Assembly (NCBI GenBank): GCA_002441345.1
Contig: DJVU01000046.1
Span: 1-32,800 of the forward strand
DNA from: Bacteroidales bacterium UBA6248
Lineage (GTDB): Bacteria > Bacteroidota > Bacteroidia > Bacteroidales > Lentimicrobiaceae
Length of the DNA: 32,800 bases
Direction of reading: 5' to 3'
Positions 8,066-15,224 of the stretch are shown here, one piece after another. Below the pieces are notes generated by a model, which saw only the letters and a program-made list of their open reading frames with translations, did not search any database and was not told the origin of the DNA. Every line of letters starts with the position of its first letter. Within the stretch, counting starts at the first letter, position 1. Position numbers and translations under genes: made by a program.

Positions 8066-9205
8066 CTATCGTCTGATTCTGATTTTCAGTGTATTTTCAA
8101 CGGGCTCTTCCGAGAACAGGACCAGATATCCGCCACCACCGGCTCCGCAAAGTTTGTATCCAAGGACATTTGCAGGGATGGAAGCAATGGCTTCTTCCAC
8201 AACTTCGTTCACCATGTTGGGAAACATGGCAATCTGAGCTTTAAACGATGCCGTCATTGCTTTTCCGAACGCTCTGGCATCCATACCCGTCACTGCATCG
8301 CGCAGCTGGTCAGCGGCCTCCGATAATGCTTTTGCCTTCGGAGCCGAAATATTGGTATTTTGGGTTGCATGATAACCGCTCTGCCTCGGATGCAGTGCCA
8401 GAAGCGATATTCTGCCCTCCAGCCAGTTCAGGATTTCGTTGTCGTTGTGCGCTTCGATGCGCGAAGGCCAGTAGCTTCCCCGGTCGTACCACAGGTAGTT
8501 GAGTCCGGGCATCACTATTCCGAGCGAATCCTGCGATCCGCTGATGTATGCGGATCCGGGCGGATTTTCGTATGCAAACAGAATCTTTGCCAGCTTCTCG
8601 CGATCGCCTTCCGGGATGTCGGTCTGCCATAGCTCTATGGCCTTGCGGCGGGTGCTTGTCGACATGCCGCTGCGATCGTTGAAGTCGTAATCGGGTTCTA
8701 TCGAAATAGTGATCACGGCTCCCGGATAGTGTTCCGAAACATAGGGCTGGTCGAGCCAACCGCCGGCAAGGTCGATCCGGTAGGGGATCCGGCATTCGTT
8801 GCGCAGCGCGGTGGTACTCCGGGCAGGCAGATTGCCGTGTGGTATTCGCCTGCTGATACGATACTCCACGCCAAGCTCCCGGCAAAGCCTGGCTTTTTCG
8901 GGTGTATGACCGTCTTCGTTTACAAACAGAATGTCGGGCTTCAGACGCTCCATATCCTCCCTGAAGTCAAGCAAACCCGAGCCTGAATTAATCCAGGCCT
9001 CTTTCACCGATTTCAGCGCCTGAACCATATACAGCCGCTCCCGCTCCGAATTTACCGTCTTCCGCCCTTTGAGATCGTAAACGGTCTTGTCGGAACCAAG
9101 TCCCACGTAAAGATCACCATGCGCTGCCGCCTCCTCAAAAAAGGCAACATGACCCGAATGCAGCATGTCGTAACATCCCGAAACAAAAACTTTCTTTCTA
9201 TCCAT
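8066..9205 (-). CDS. Bifunctional cytidylyltransferase-like / GHMP sugar kinase-like fusion
   Basis: I choose ATG 9205 (MDRKKVFVSGCYD), which places the beta-strand and HxGH motif at the usual spot; ATG 9235 adds ten residues. In the 379-residue product, residues 1-135 form a nucleotidyltransferase of the TagD/HldE-C type, with HSGH (16-19), GSDKT (37-41) and STT (130-132). Residues 139-379 look like a GHMP kinase: RIPYRIDLAGGWLDQP (139-154), a motif 2-like SGMSTSTRRKA (179-189), SGSQDSLG (222-229) resembling the G-x-QD region of heptose and fucose kinases, and GYKLCGAGGGGY (349-360) as motif 3. The spacing between kinase motifs 1 and 2 is short for the family. Such an enzyme would phosphorylate a sugar at C1 and then make the nucleotide sugar. 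Neighbouring mutarotase and FucP-like genes suggest a deoxyhexose-type substrate. The nucleotide and sugar are unknown. Confidence 0.75.
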   Translation of the reverse strand: MDRKKVFVSGCYDMLHSGHVAFFEEAAAHGDLYVGLGSDKTVYDLKGRKTVNSERERLYMVQALKSVKEAWINSGSGLLDFREDMERLKPDILFVNEDGHTPEKARLCRELGVEYRISRRIPHGNLPARSTTALRNECRIPYRIDLAGGWLDQPYVSEHYPGAVITISIEPDYDFNDRSGMSTSTRRKAIELWQTDIPEGDREKLAKILFAYENPPGSAYISGSQDSLGIVMPGLNYLWYDRGSYWPSRIEAHNDNEILNWLEGRISLLALHPRQSGYHATQNTNISAPKAKALSEAADQLRDAVTGMDARAFGKAMTASFKAQIAMFPNMVNEVVEEAIASIPANVLGYKLCGAGGGGYLVLFSEEPVENTLKIRIRR

Positions 9206-9275
9206 CGGCAAATTCTGATTGAGCCGTTTATGCATTCATTTCCCGGCTTTTACCCCGGGTGGAATTACCCTCCGG

Positions 9276-9283
9276 CAAATTTA
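9276..9283 (-). promoter_or_regulatory. -7 element for the 8066-9205 gene
   Basis: On the minus strand TAAATTTG matches TAnnTTTG exactly, 71 bases upstream of ATG 9205. No -33 TTG at the expected distance. With the site at 9370-9400 it makes this gap a divergent promoter region. Confidence 0.35.
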
Positions 9284-9369
9284 TACAATTTATCCTCGGC
9301 GCTAATTTCATTTCAGAATGTTTTCCCTTGCGTGGATGGAAGCTTATCGTGATTTACGGGTATTTTTCA

Positions 9370-9400
9370 TTGTCATTTTTGATGCTAATCCATACTTTTG
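9370..9400 (+). promoter_or_regulatory. Promoter of the mutarotase gene (TTG-N20-TACTTTTG)
   Basis: TTG at 9370-9372 and TACTTTTG at 9393-9400 are separated by 20 bases, the arrangement expected for the Bacteroidota primary sigma factor. Transcription would begin near 9407, about 30 bases before ATG 9438. This argues against the in-frame TTG at 9405 as start codon. Confidence 0.6.
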
Positions 9401-9437
9401 ATCTTTGTATCGATTTTACAATTCAACAGTAAAGCAT

Positions 9438-9761
9438 ATGCGCCGTTTTGCACAGGTAATCCGCGTTAAGCCGGAAAAGCTTGACTACTATCTTCAGCTT
9501 CACCGGAATCCGTGGCCGGGAGTGCTTGATACGATCAGGGAGTGCAACATCCGGAACTATTCTATTTACCTTCTTGATAATTCCATGCTTTTTGCATATT
9601 TCGAGTACATTGGAGTTGATTTTGAAGCCGATATGCAAAAGATGGCCGCCGATCCCGAAACCCTCCGCTGGTGGAAGGAGACCGACCCCTGCCAGGAATC
9701 GCTCGGACTCAAAGCAGGGGAGTGGTGGCATACCATGGAAGAGGTATTCCATACCGATTGA
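9438..9761 (+). CDS. L-rhamnose/L-fucose mutarotase family protein (RhaM-like)
   Basis: The 107-residue cytoplasmic protein matches the RhaM family (COG3254) in length and layout. These enzymes interconvert the alpha and beta anomers of L-rhamnose or L-fucose so that the next enzyme gets the right form. LQLHRNPWPGVLDTI (20-34) places H22 at the position of the conserved histidine of E. coli RhaM. NYSIYLLDNSMLFAYFEY (40-57) and the RWWKETDP segment (77-84) are family features, and the end EEVFH matches the usual xEVF ending. The start at 9438 follows a good promoter. It is divergent from the nucleotidyltransferase-kinase fusion and convergent with the FucP-like gene. The substrate could be L-fucose rather than L-rhamnose, given the neighbour. 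Confidence 0.88.
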   Translation: MRRFAQVIRVKPEKLDYYLQLHRNPWPGVLDTIRECNIRNYSIYLLDNSMLFAYFEYIGVDFEADMQKMAADPETLRWWKETDPCQESLGLKAGEWWHTMEEVFHTD

Positions 9762-9863
9762 GAGTACCGTAGTCTCCGGATGGACATAGCAGGAAACTGC
9801 ACGAATTGCATGAAACTGGTTGTAATGGATTCAGAAAGTATACAGGGGTGAAACAGGCTCGTC

Positions 9864-11042
9864 TTATACGGGCGACTTCCTTACAAAACGGCTGAATGCG
9901 AGAACAACCAGGAAACATACAAGCGGGATTACAAATCCGGCAGCCATATTGGTTTCTCCCAGGAGACCCATAAGGTAGGGGGCAACGGCTCCTCCTACAA
10001 TAGCCATAATCAGCAGCGACGATCCCTGTTTGGTGTGAACGCCCAACCCGCTTATCGACAGCGCGAAGATGGTCGGGAACATAATGGATTCGAACAGATA
10101 TGTCATAAAAAGGGCAATCATCGAAACGGTCGGAATGGCTGCAATTACTACCGTCATGCATAGTGCGGCTCCTGCAGCAGCAATCCCGAGCAGGCGGGCA
10201 GGATTAATGTATCCCATCAGCCAGCTTCCGAGAAACCGGCCGCTCATAAACAAGCCCATTCCCCCGAACGACAGGATGAGGGATGCCGTGCGCGGTCGGA
10301 TGCCGGGATTGATTTCGGTGACGTAATTGATGAAGAAGCTGTTGATGCCCGTTTGTGCACCCACATAAAAGAACTGGGCTATGACTCCGAAAACGAAAAT
10401 ACGGTTCATCCACATAGAAGCGGGACTTTTATTACTTCCGGCTTGTACTTCGGCGCGGATTTCGGGAAGTCTGACCTTCATAAAAACCATGGCAACCATC
10501 AATACTGCTATCCCGATAAGGGTATATGGAAATGCAGCACTCCCATGCGAACCGTCGGCCTGAAAAATAAGAAGTCCTCCGACAAGCGGCCCGAAAATCC
10601 ATCCCAGACCGTTGAACGATTGTGCGAGGTTAAGCCGCCGTGCCGCGCCTTCTTTATCGCCAAGTTCTGTAACATAAGGGTTAGCGGCTGTTTCCAGGAA
10701 AGTGAGCCCGCAGCCTATCACAAACAGGGAAAAGAGAAAAAACGGGAACGACATTATTTTTTCAGCTGGTATAAACAGCAGTGCTCCAATGCCGTAGAGC
10801 AGCAATCCGAAAACAACGCCCTTGCGGTATCCGAAGCGCTTGATAAAAAATCCGGCAGGCAGTGCCATCAGAAAGTAACCGCCATATACAACGGCCTGTA
10901 TCAGTGCGGAATTTGCCTTGGTAATATCCAGCACTTCCTGAAAATGCTTGTTCAGCACATCGAGGATACTGTGCGCAAAGCCCCACAGAAAAAAGAGGGA
11001 GGTAAGCAGAACCAGGGGGATGAAATACTTGTTTCGCGTCAT
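9864..11042 (-). CDS. fucP: FucP-like MFS sugar:proton symporter
   Basis: The 392-residue protein has twelve-helix major facilitator character and strong similarity to what I remember of E. coli FucP. LTSLFFLWGFAHSILDVL (12-29) aligns with the FucP first helix, so D28 corresponds to the proton-linked Asp46. FLETAANPY (115-123) contains E117, corresponding to Glu135. RRLNLAQSFNGLGW follows as in the family. It imports a sugar, probably L-fucose or a related hexose, with protons. FucP-type proteins in this phylum also carry glucose, galactose or N-acetylglucosamine, so the substrate is not fixed by sequence. It converges on the mutarotase gene and has its own good promoter at 11091-11121. Confidence 0.85.
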   Translation of the reverse strand: MTRNKYFIPLVLLTSLFFLWGFAHSILDVLNKHFQEVLDITKANSALIQAVVYGGYFLMALPAGFFIKRFGYRKGVVFGLLLYGIGALLFIPAEKIMSFPFFLFSLFVIGCGLTFLETAANPYVTELGDKEGAARRLNLAQSFNGLGWIFGPLVGGLLIFQADGSHGSAAFPYTLIGIAVLMVAMVFMKVRLPEIRAEVQAGSNKSPASMWMNRIFVFGVIAQFFYVGAQTGINSFFINYVTEINPGIRPRTASLILSFGGMGLFMSGRFLGSWLMGYINPARLLGIAAAGAALCMTVVIAAIPTVSMIALFMTYLFESIMFPTIFALSISGLGVHTKQGSSLLIMAIVGGAVAPYLMGLLGETNMAAGFVIPLVCFLVVLAFSRFVRKSPV

Positions 11043-11090
11043 TGCAGGCAGATTTGGGTCAGAGCATTATCCATGCTCAGATTAGGGGAT

Positions 11091-11121
11091 CAAACCTACA
11101 CGAATTAATGACAAATCGCAA
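11091..11121 (-). promoter_or_regulatory. Promoter of the FucP-like gene (TTG-N20-TAGGTTTG)
   Basis: On the minus strand TTG (11121-11119) and TAGGTTTG (11098-11091) are 20 bases apart, exactly the spacing seen at the mutarotase promoter. The predicted start lies about 40 bases before the ATG. Confidence 0.6.
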
Positions 11122-11177
11122 CAGCCATAAAAAAAATATGGAGGTCTCCGCGTTCCGGATAAGCAGGATTTCATTTC

Positions 11178-13079
11178 TCAGTACGCCCGCTCGTTCCGGC
11201 CCTCGATGTAGTTGATAAACGAACGGTTTACTACCTTGTTGCCACCGGGCGTTGGGTAGTTGCCGGTAAAATACCAGTCGCCCGTATGGTTCGGAATGGC
11301 TTCGTGCAGGTCTTCAATAGTCTGGAAGACTACCTGTACTTCTGCCCTGCAATTGGGAGGGGTAACAAGCTGCGAAATTTTATCGGAAATCTGCTGAGCG
11401 CTGAACGGGCGGTATATCTCTTTCACAAAATTAACGACCTGTTCTTTTGGCAGATGTTCCTGCTCCTTGCATTTCAGGTAGACTTCGTTGATGATTCCGC
11501 TTATCTTGTTTTCCTTCAGAAGCTCAATGGCAGCGTTAAAAGCGATAAAGTCCCCCAGTTTTGTCATATCGATGCCGTAGCAGTCCGGATACCGGATCTG
11601 TGGTGCAGAGGATGCAATTACAATCTTTTTTGGTCCTAGCCGGTCAAGAATGCGGATGATGCTTTTTTTAAGCGTTGTTCCCCTGACAATAGAGTCGTCG
11701 ATTACAACAAGGGTGTCGGTGCCGGGATTAACGATTCCGTAGGTAACATCGTACACGTGGGCGACAAGGTCGTCGCGGGCATTGTCCTGGGTGATAAAGG
11801 TGCGCAGTTTGATGTCTTTAACGGCCACTTTCTCAACCCTGGCTTTCAAAGAAAGGATCTCATCAAGCCGTGCGGGGGTTATCTCAGTGCCTTCCTTCAG
11901 GATAAGATCTTTTTTGATGCTGTTGCAAAACAGATCCAGTTTTTCAACCATGCCGTAAAAGGCATCGGCTGCGGTATTCGGGATATAGGAAAATACGGTG
12001 TTCTTCAGGTCGTGATTAACGGATCTCAGTATGGCCGGGGTTAACACACTCCCCAGACGTTTGCGTTCCTGGTAGATGTCGGTGTCGGTACCGCGGCTGA
12101 AATAAATGCGCTCGAAGGAGCATGCTTTTTTCTCGAGGGGTTCAAGGATGGGAGTAACGCTTATCGTTCCGTCACCTTCAACAATCAGAGCTTCACCGGG
12201 TTGCAGTTCTTTCACGCGATGGTGCGGAAGATTGAGCGCCGTTTGTATTACCGGACGCTCGGAGGCCGCTACAACAATTTCATCGTCAATGTAGTAAAAT
12301 GCCGGTCGTATACCCGAGGGGTCGCGCATCACAAAAGCGTCTCCGTGCCCCAGCAAACCTGCAATGGCATAACCTCCGTCCCAGCTGCCCGATGATCGCC
12401 TCAGGATTTCGGAAACGTCAAGTTCTTTTGCAATTTTTGATGTAATGTCTTTCTTCGAATAACCTTCCGCTTTGTATTTGGCATACAAGCGCTCGTTTTC
12501 TTCATCAAGAAAATGTCCTATTTTTTCAAGAATGGTGATGGTGTCGGAAGTCTCAACAGGATACTGTCCAAGGTCGAGCAGCTTATCGAACAGTTCATCC
12601 ACGTTGGTCATATTAAAATTGCCTGCAAGCACAAGGTTGCGCGTCATCCAGTTATTGGCCCTGATAACAGGATGCAGGTTCTGTATGTTGTTCTTTCCAA
12701 AGGTGCCGTATCTAAGGTGTCCAAGGTACAGCTCTGCTGCAAAACCAGTATTGTATTTGAGCCATTGCACATCTTTAAGCCTTTCGGGACGAGCATCGGC
12801 AGCAAGATTAATTTCTTCGTAAGCAGCACGGAAAACGTCGGCAATCGGGGTGTTTGAATTGGAACGGTGGCGGTTGATGTATTTACTGCCGGGTTTGGGA
12901 TCGAGCCGTATGCATGCGATGCCGGCTCCGTCCTGACCGCGGTTGTGCTGCTTTTCCATCAGCAGGTGCAGCTTGTTAAGCCCCCAGGTAGATGTGCCGT
13001 AACGGTTAAGATAATATTCAAGCGGCTTTAACAGCCTTACCATGGCTATCCCGCATTCGTGCTTGATCGGCTCACTCAT
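11178..13079 (-). CDS. Long PurF-like glutamine amidotransferase-phosphoribosyltransferase
   Basis: The 633-residue protein has a class II glutamine amidotransferase domain followed by a phosphoribosyltransferase domain, as in PurF, which makes phosphoribosylamine from PRPP and glutamine. HECGIAM puts the expected nucleophile at C9, implying removal of an eight-residue leader. HNRGQDGAG (45-53) and LGHLRYGTFG (119-128) are glutaminase motifs. VVIDDSIVRGTTLKKS (458-473) is the PRPP loop, and YPDCYGIDM (497-505) is also family-like. It is about 150 residues longer than ordinary PurF, with extra sequence in the first domain (about 60-110 and 185-230), between the domains and at the C-terminus. 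Bacteroidales carry such a long form, probably in addition to a standard PurF, so the exact step it serves here is uncertain. It stands alone, divergent from a GNAT gene. Confidence 0.85.
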   Translation of the reverse strand: MSEPIKHECGIAMVRLLKPLEYYLNRYGTSTWGLNKLHLLMEKQHNRGQDGAGIACIRLDPKPGSKYINRHRSNSNTPIADVFRAAYEEINLAADARPERLKDVQWLKYNTGFAAELYLGHLRYGTFGKNNIQNLHPVIRANNWMTRNLVLAGNFNMTNVDELFDKLLDLGQYPVETSDTITILEKIGHFLDEENERLYAKYKAEGYSKKDITSKIAKELDVSEILRRSSGSWDGGYAIAGLLGHGDAFVMRDPSGIRPAFYYIDDEIVVAASERPVIQTALNLPHHRVKELQPGEALIVEGDGTISVTPILEPLEKKACSFERIYFSRGTDTDIYQERKRLGSVLTPAILRSVNHDLKNTVFSYIPNTAADAFYGMVEKLDLFCNSIKKDLILKEGTEITPARLDEILSLKARVEKVAVKDIKLRTFITQDNARDDLVAHVYDVTYGIVNPGTDTLVVIDDSIVRGTTLKKSIIRILDRLGPKKIVIASSAPQIRYPDCYGIDMTKLGDFIAFNAAIELLKENKISGIINEVYLKCKEQEHLPKEQVVNFVKEIYRPFSAQQISDKISQLVTPPNCRAEVQVVFQTIEDLHEAIPNHTGDWYFTGNYPTPGGNKVVNRSFINYIEGRNERAY

Positions 13080-13149
13080 TCGGTTCAGATTTGTGTTATG
13101 CTTATATTTGCGGTGAGGTTCCGGCTTTGGGCCCCCGTCCGGACCCGTG

Positions 13150-13157
13150 CAAAATTA
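13150..13157 (-). promoter_or_regulatory. -7 element for the PurF-like gene
   Basis: TAATTTTG on the minus strand matches the Bacteroidota -7 exactly, 71 bases upstream of ATG 13079. No -33 TTG at the expected distance. Confidence 0.35.
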
Positions 13158-13282
13158 AACAAATTACGCCCCGGTAATAACACTTCAGAAATGATTGAAC
13201 GGATGCCATTGTTTTCCTTATGCTTCCTTTCTCCCCTTAGCCGCATTTTGCCGGGCTTTTTATCCCGATACTCCGCTTTTAT

Positions 13283-13759
13283 ATGGAACAATGTACCATT
13301 GCCAACGTAAGAGAAGCCGGCCGTGAAGATATTCTCTTTATAGCCGCTTGCCAGATGAAAATGGCTCTTGAAACCGAAAATATCACGCTCAATCACGATA
13401 CCCTGCTGCGGGGCGTTACTATGGTGTTTGACGATCCTTCAAGAGGCTTTTACCTTATTGCGGAAGATAGGGAGACCCCGGCAGGATGCCTTATGGTAAC
13501 GCCCGAATGGAGCGACTGGAGGGGTTCATGGGTGTGGTGGCTGCAATCCGTTTATGTGCTGCCCGAAATGCGCAGGGCCGGAGTCTTCGGAGCTATGTAT
13601 GCAGCGGTTAAGCAGAAAGCGACAGATCGTACCGATGTGGCAGGCATCCGGCTTTATGTGGATAAAACCAACCTGAAAGCCCGCGAAGTATACCGGAAAG
13701 CAGGGATGAACGGCGATCACTACATCACCTACGAATGGATGATACGCCCGCCCGGCTGA
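13283..13759 (+). CDS. GNAT-family N-acetyltransferase
   Basis: The 158-residue protein has the GNAT fold signature: a beta-strand VWWLQSVYVLPEMRR followed by the acetyl-CoA loop RRAGVFG (97-103), and the later LYVDKTNLKAREVYRKAGM, which is the usual motif B region. It transfers an acetyl group from acetyl-CoA to an amine; the substrate is unknown. The first 45 residues are helical and hydrophilic. It is divergent from the PurF-like gene and has no same-strand partner within 300 bases, so context gives no substrate clue. Confidence 0.8.
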   Translation: MEQCTIANVREAGREDILFIAACQMKMALETENITLNHDTLLRGVTMVFDDPSRGFYLIAEDRETPAGCLMVTPEWSDWRGSWVWWLQSVYVLPEMRRAGVFGAMYAAVKQKATDRTDVAGIRLYVDKTNLKAREVYRKAGMNGDHYITYEWMIRPPG

Positions 13760-14064
13760 TTCGCGAAATATGTGCCTTCACCTCATCCTCCGCTCATCCG
13801 TGAGCATTCATTGTTCGGCATGCCCTGTTTCTGATATTCCGATATGCAGAAACATTTTATACGTTTTTCCCGGATGGCATGAAAATTGTCATCCCACCAT
13901 CCTGCAGGCTGCCTGCGGAATGCATGTAATTTTGTGTAGGATTTTTAACGAAGTGTTCCGATATTGGCATCAGAAAATCAACGGCAACCCGCAATCGGCC
14001 CAATGGCTTTACGGCACGGAAGCCGGTTTGTTTTTGAATTCATAATCAATTAATTAATGAACAC
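13760..14064 (+). other. Intergenic region, no gene supported
   Basis: The 305 bases contain an open frame from 13770 to 14045, but it has no recognisable domain and a composition unlike a real protein (many Cys, His, Ile in no pattern), so I do not call it. TAATTTTG at 13927-13934 and TGTTTTTG at 14029-14036 (one mismatch) are possible -7 elements for the next gene. Confidence 0.4.
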
Positions 14065-15144
14065 ATGAAAGCAATTACTTCCCTTCTTATTTTAATTATT
14101 TCCGTGACTCAGCTGTCTGCGCAGCGGCCTTACCGGTGTGAAATTCCTATGCCGGAGCCGGTATTCAGGCAAAAACAACGATCGGTAGCAATGCAACCCA
14201 CTGAGGAACTTAAGCTTAAGGCCGCATTAACCGTTGCCGGCAATAACTGTTTTTCGGCTCAGCAGGTCAAAGCTATAGCCTCTCAATTTATCGACGATTA
14301 CAGCCGGCTCCGTTTTGCACAGGCCGCATGGCCTAATACCGTTGATAAGGAAAATTTCTATTTCGTATACGATGAGTTTGCCTACTTCTCCACCGTTTTC
14401 ATGCTGCACGACTATATCGTGTCGCAGGAGAGCCGCCCCGTGGATTACATCCCTCCCTATGAGCCGCCTTTGAGCCTCAACTGGCCAGCCTTTCAGTATC
14501 CCGACTGGAACCAGTACCGGGGCGTTTCAAACTGTCGCTTCCCCATGAACAGCGACGAATTTGTAAGGCTTGCCGTTCAGGTCAGGGATAATCCCGCCGA
14601 AGCACACCGCGTGATCCTGCTTCGTCAGATTGTTGAAAATAACTGCATTGCCGTTGAACAGGCGATGAAACTTGCTTCACTGCTGCAATCGGAAAATAAC
14701 CGCCTCAACTTTTTCAGACAAGCCATTCCTTCCATCTATGATGTGGATAATCTGCCGCTGGGTGCTCAGCTGTTTTCTCACGTCCCGAACAGAAATGCCT
14801 ACAACGAACTGATCCGGCAACCGGTGCCGGTACCCCAGCCACTGGGCCCGCCGTGCTACGTTTCTCCTGAGGAATTCACCCAGATTCTCACATCCATTAA
14901 GAAGGAAAGCTTTAACAATACCAGAGTAACTCTTACACGACAGATTCTACGCAGCAAACAGTGCTTTACAACCATGCAGATAAAAGAGATCGTGAAACTC
15001 TTCTCGTTCGACGATGCACGCCTCGATATAGCAATGTTTGCCTGGGAGTTTACAACCGATAAGGATAATTATTATCTCGTTGCCGAGGAGTTCTCCTTCA
15101 GCAGTACCAAAGAAAAGCTGATGAAGTTTCTGGAAACAAAATAG
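14065..15144 (+). CDS. Secreted DUF4476 protein with three repeats
   Basis: The 359-residue protein has a signal peptide (1-19, ending LSAQ). The rest is three copies of a roughly 80-residue unit, at about 46-118, 157-245 and 264-357. Each has a helix leading to an NC or QC pair (NC 60-61, NC 193-194, QC 299-300), then F/I-x-x-x-Q or E-Q, and a later R-L-x-F/I-x-x-A (81-87, 213-219, 319-325). The first and third copies end with a D-K-x-N-F/Y-Y-x-V segment. This is the pattern I associate with DUF4476, common in Bacteroidota exported proteins of unknown function. The middle copy is the most diverged. It lies 80 bases before the AOR-family gene on the same strand, but a functional link is not evident. 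Confidence 0.75.
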   Translation: MKAITSLLILIISVTQLSAQRPYRCEIPMPEPVFRQKQRSVAMQPTEELKLKAALTVAGNNCFSAQQVKAIASQFIDDYSRLRFAQAAWPNTVDKENFYFVYDEFAYFSTVFMLHDYIVSQESRPVDYIPPYEPPLSLNWPAFQYPDWNQYRGVSNCRFPMNSDEFVRLAVQVRDNPAEAHRVILLRQIVENNCIAVEQAMKLASLLQSENNRLNFFRQAIPSIYDVDNLPLGAQLFSHVPNRNAYNELIRQPVPVPQPLGPPCYVSPEEFTQILTSIKKESFNNTRVTLTRQILRSKQCFTTMQIKEIVKLFSFDDARLDIAMFAWEFTTDKDNYYLVAEEFSFSSTKEKLMKFLETK

Positions 15145-15212
15145 ACCGCAGACTTTTTTCCTGTCATATGCAGGACTATTTTATAGACTGAAGTTCATTA
15201 AATAAAATCTCC

Positions 15213-15219
15213 GGGGGAG
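15213..15219 (+). promoter_or_regulatory. Strong Shine-Dalgarno of the AOR-family gene
   Basis: GGGGGAG five bases before ATG 15225 fixes the start. Purine-rich sites of this strength are uncommon in the phylum and in this window. Confidence 0.45.
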
Positions 15220-15224
15220 CAATT

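Noticed and set aside
9405..9437. TTG start at 9405 for the mutarotase
   Set aside because: It lies at about the predicted transcript start, and the RhaM-like family begins at the ATG 9438 (MRRFAQVIRV).
10353..11108. Open frame of 251 codons on the plus strand antisense to fucP
   Set aside because: It mirrors the FucP-like gene, whose membrane and proton-site residues are conserved.
13770..14045. Open frame of 91 codons between the GNAT and DUF4476 genes
   Set aside because: No ribosome site, no domain, odd composition, and promoter-like sites for the next gene fall inside it.
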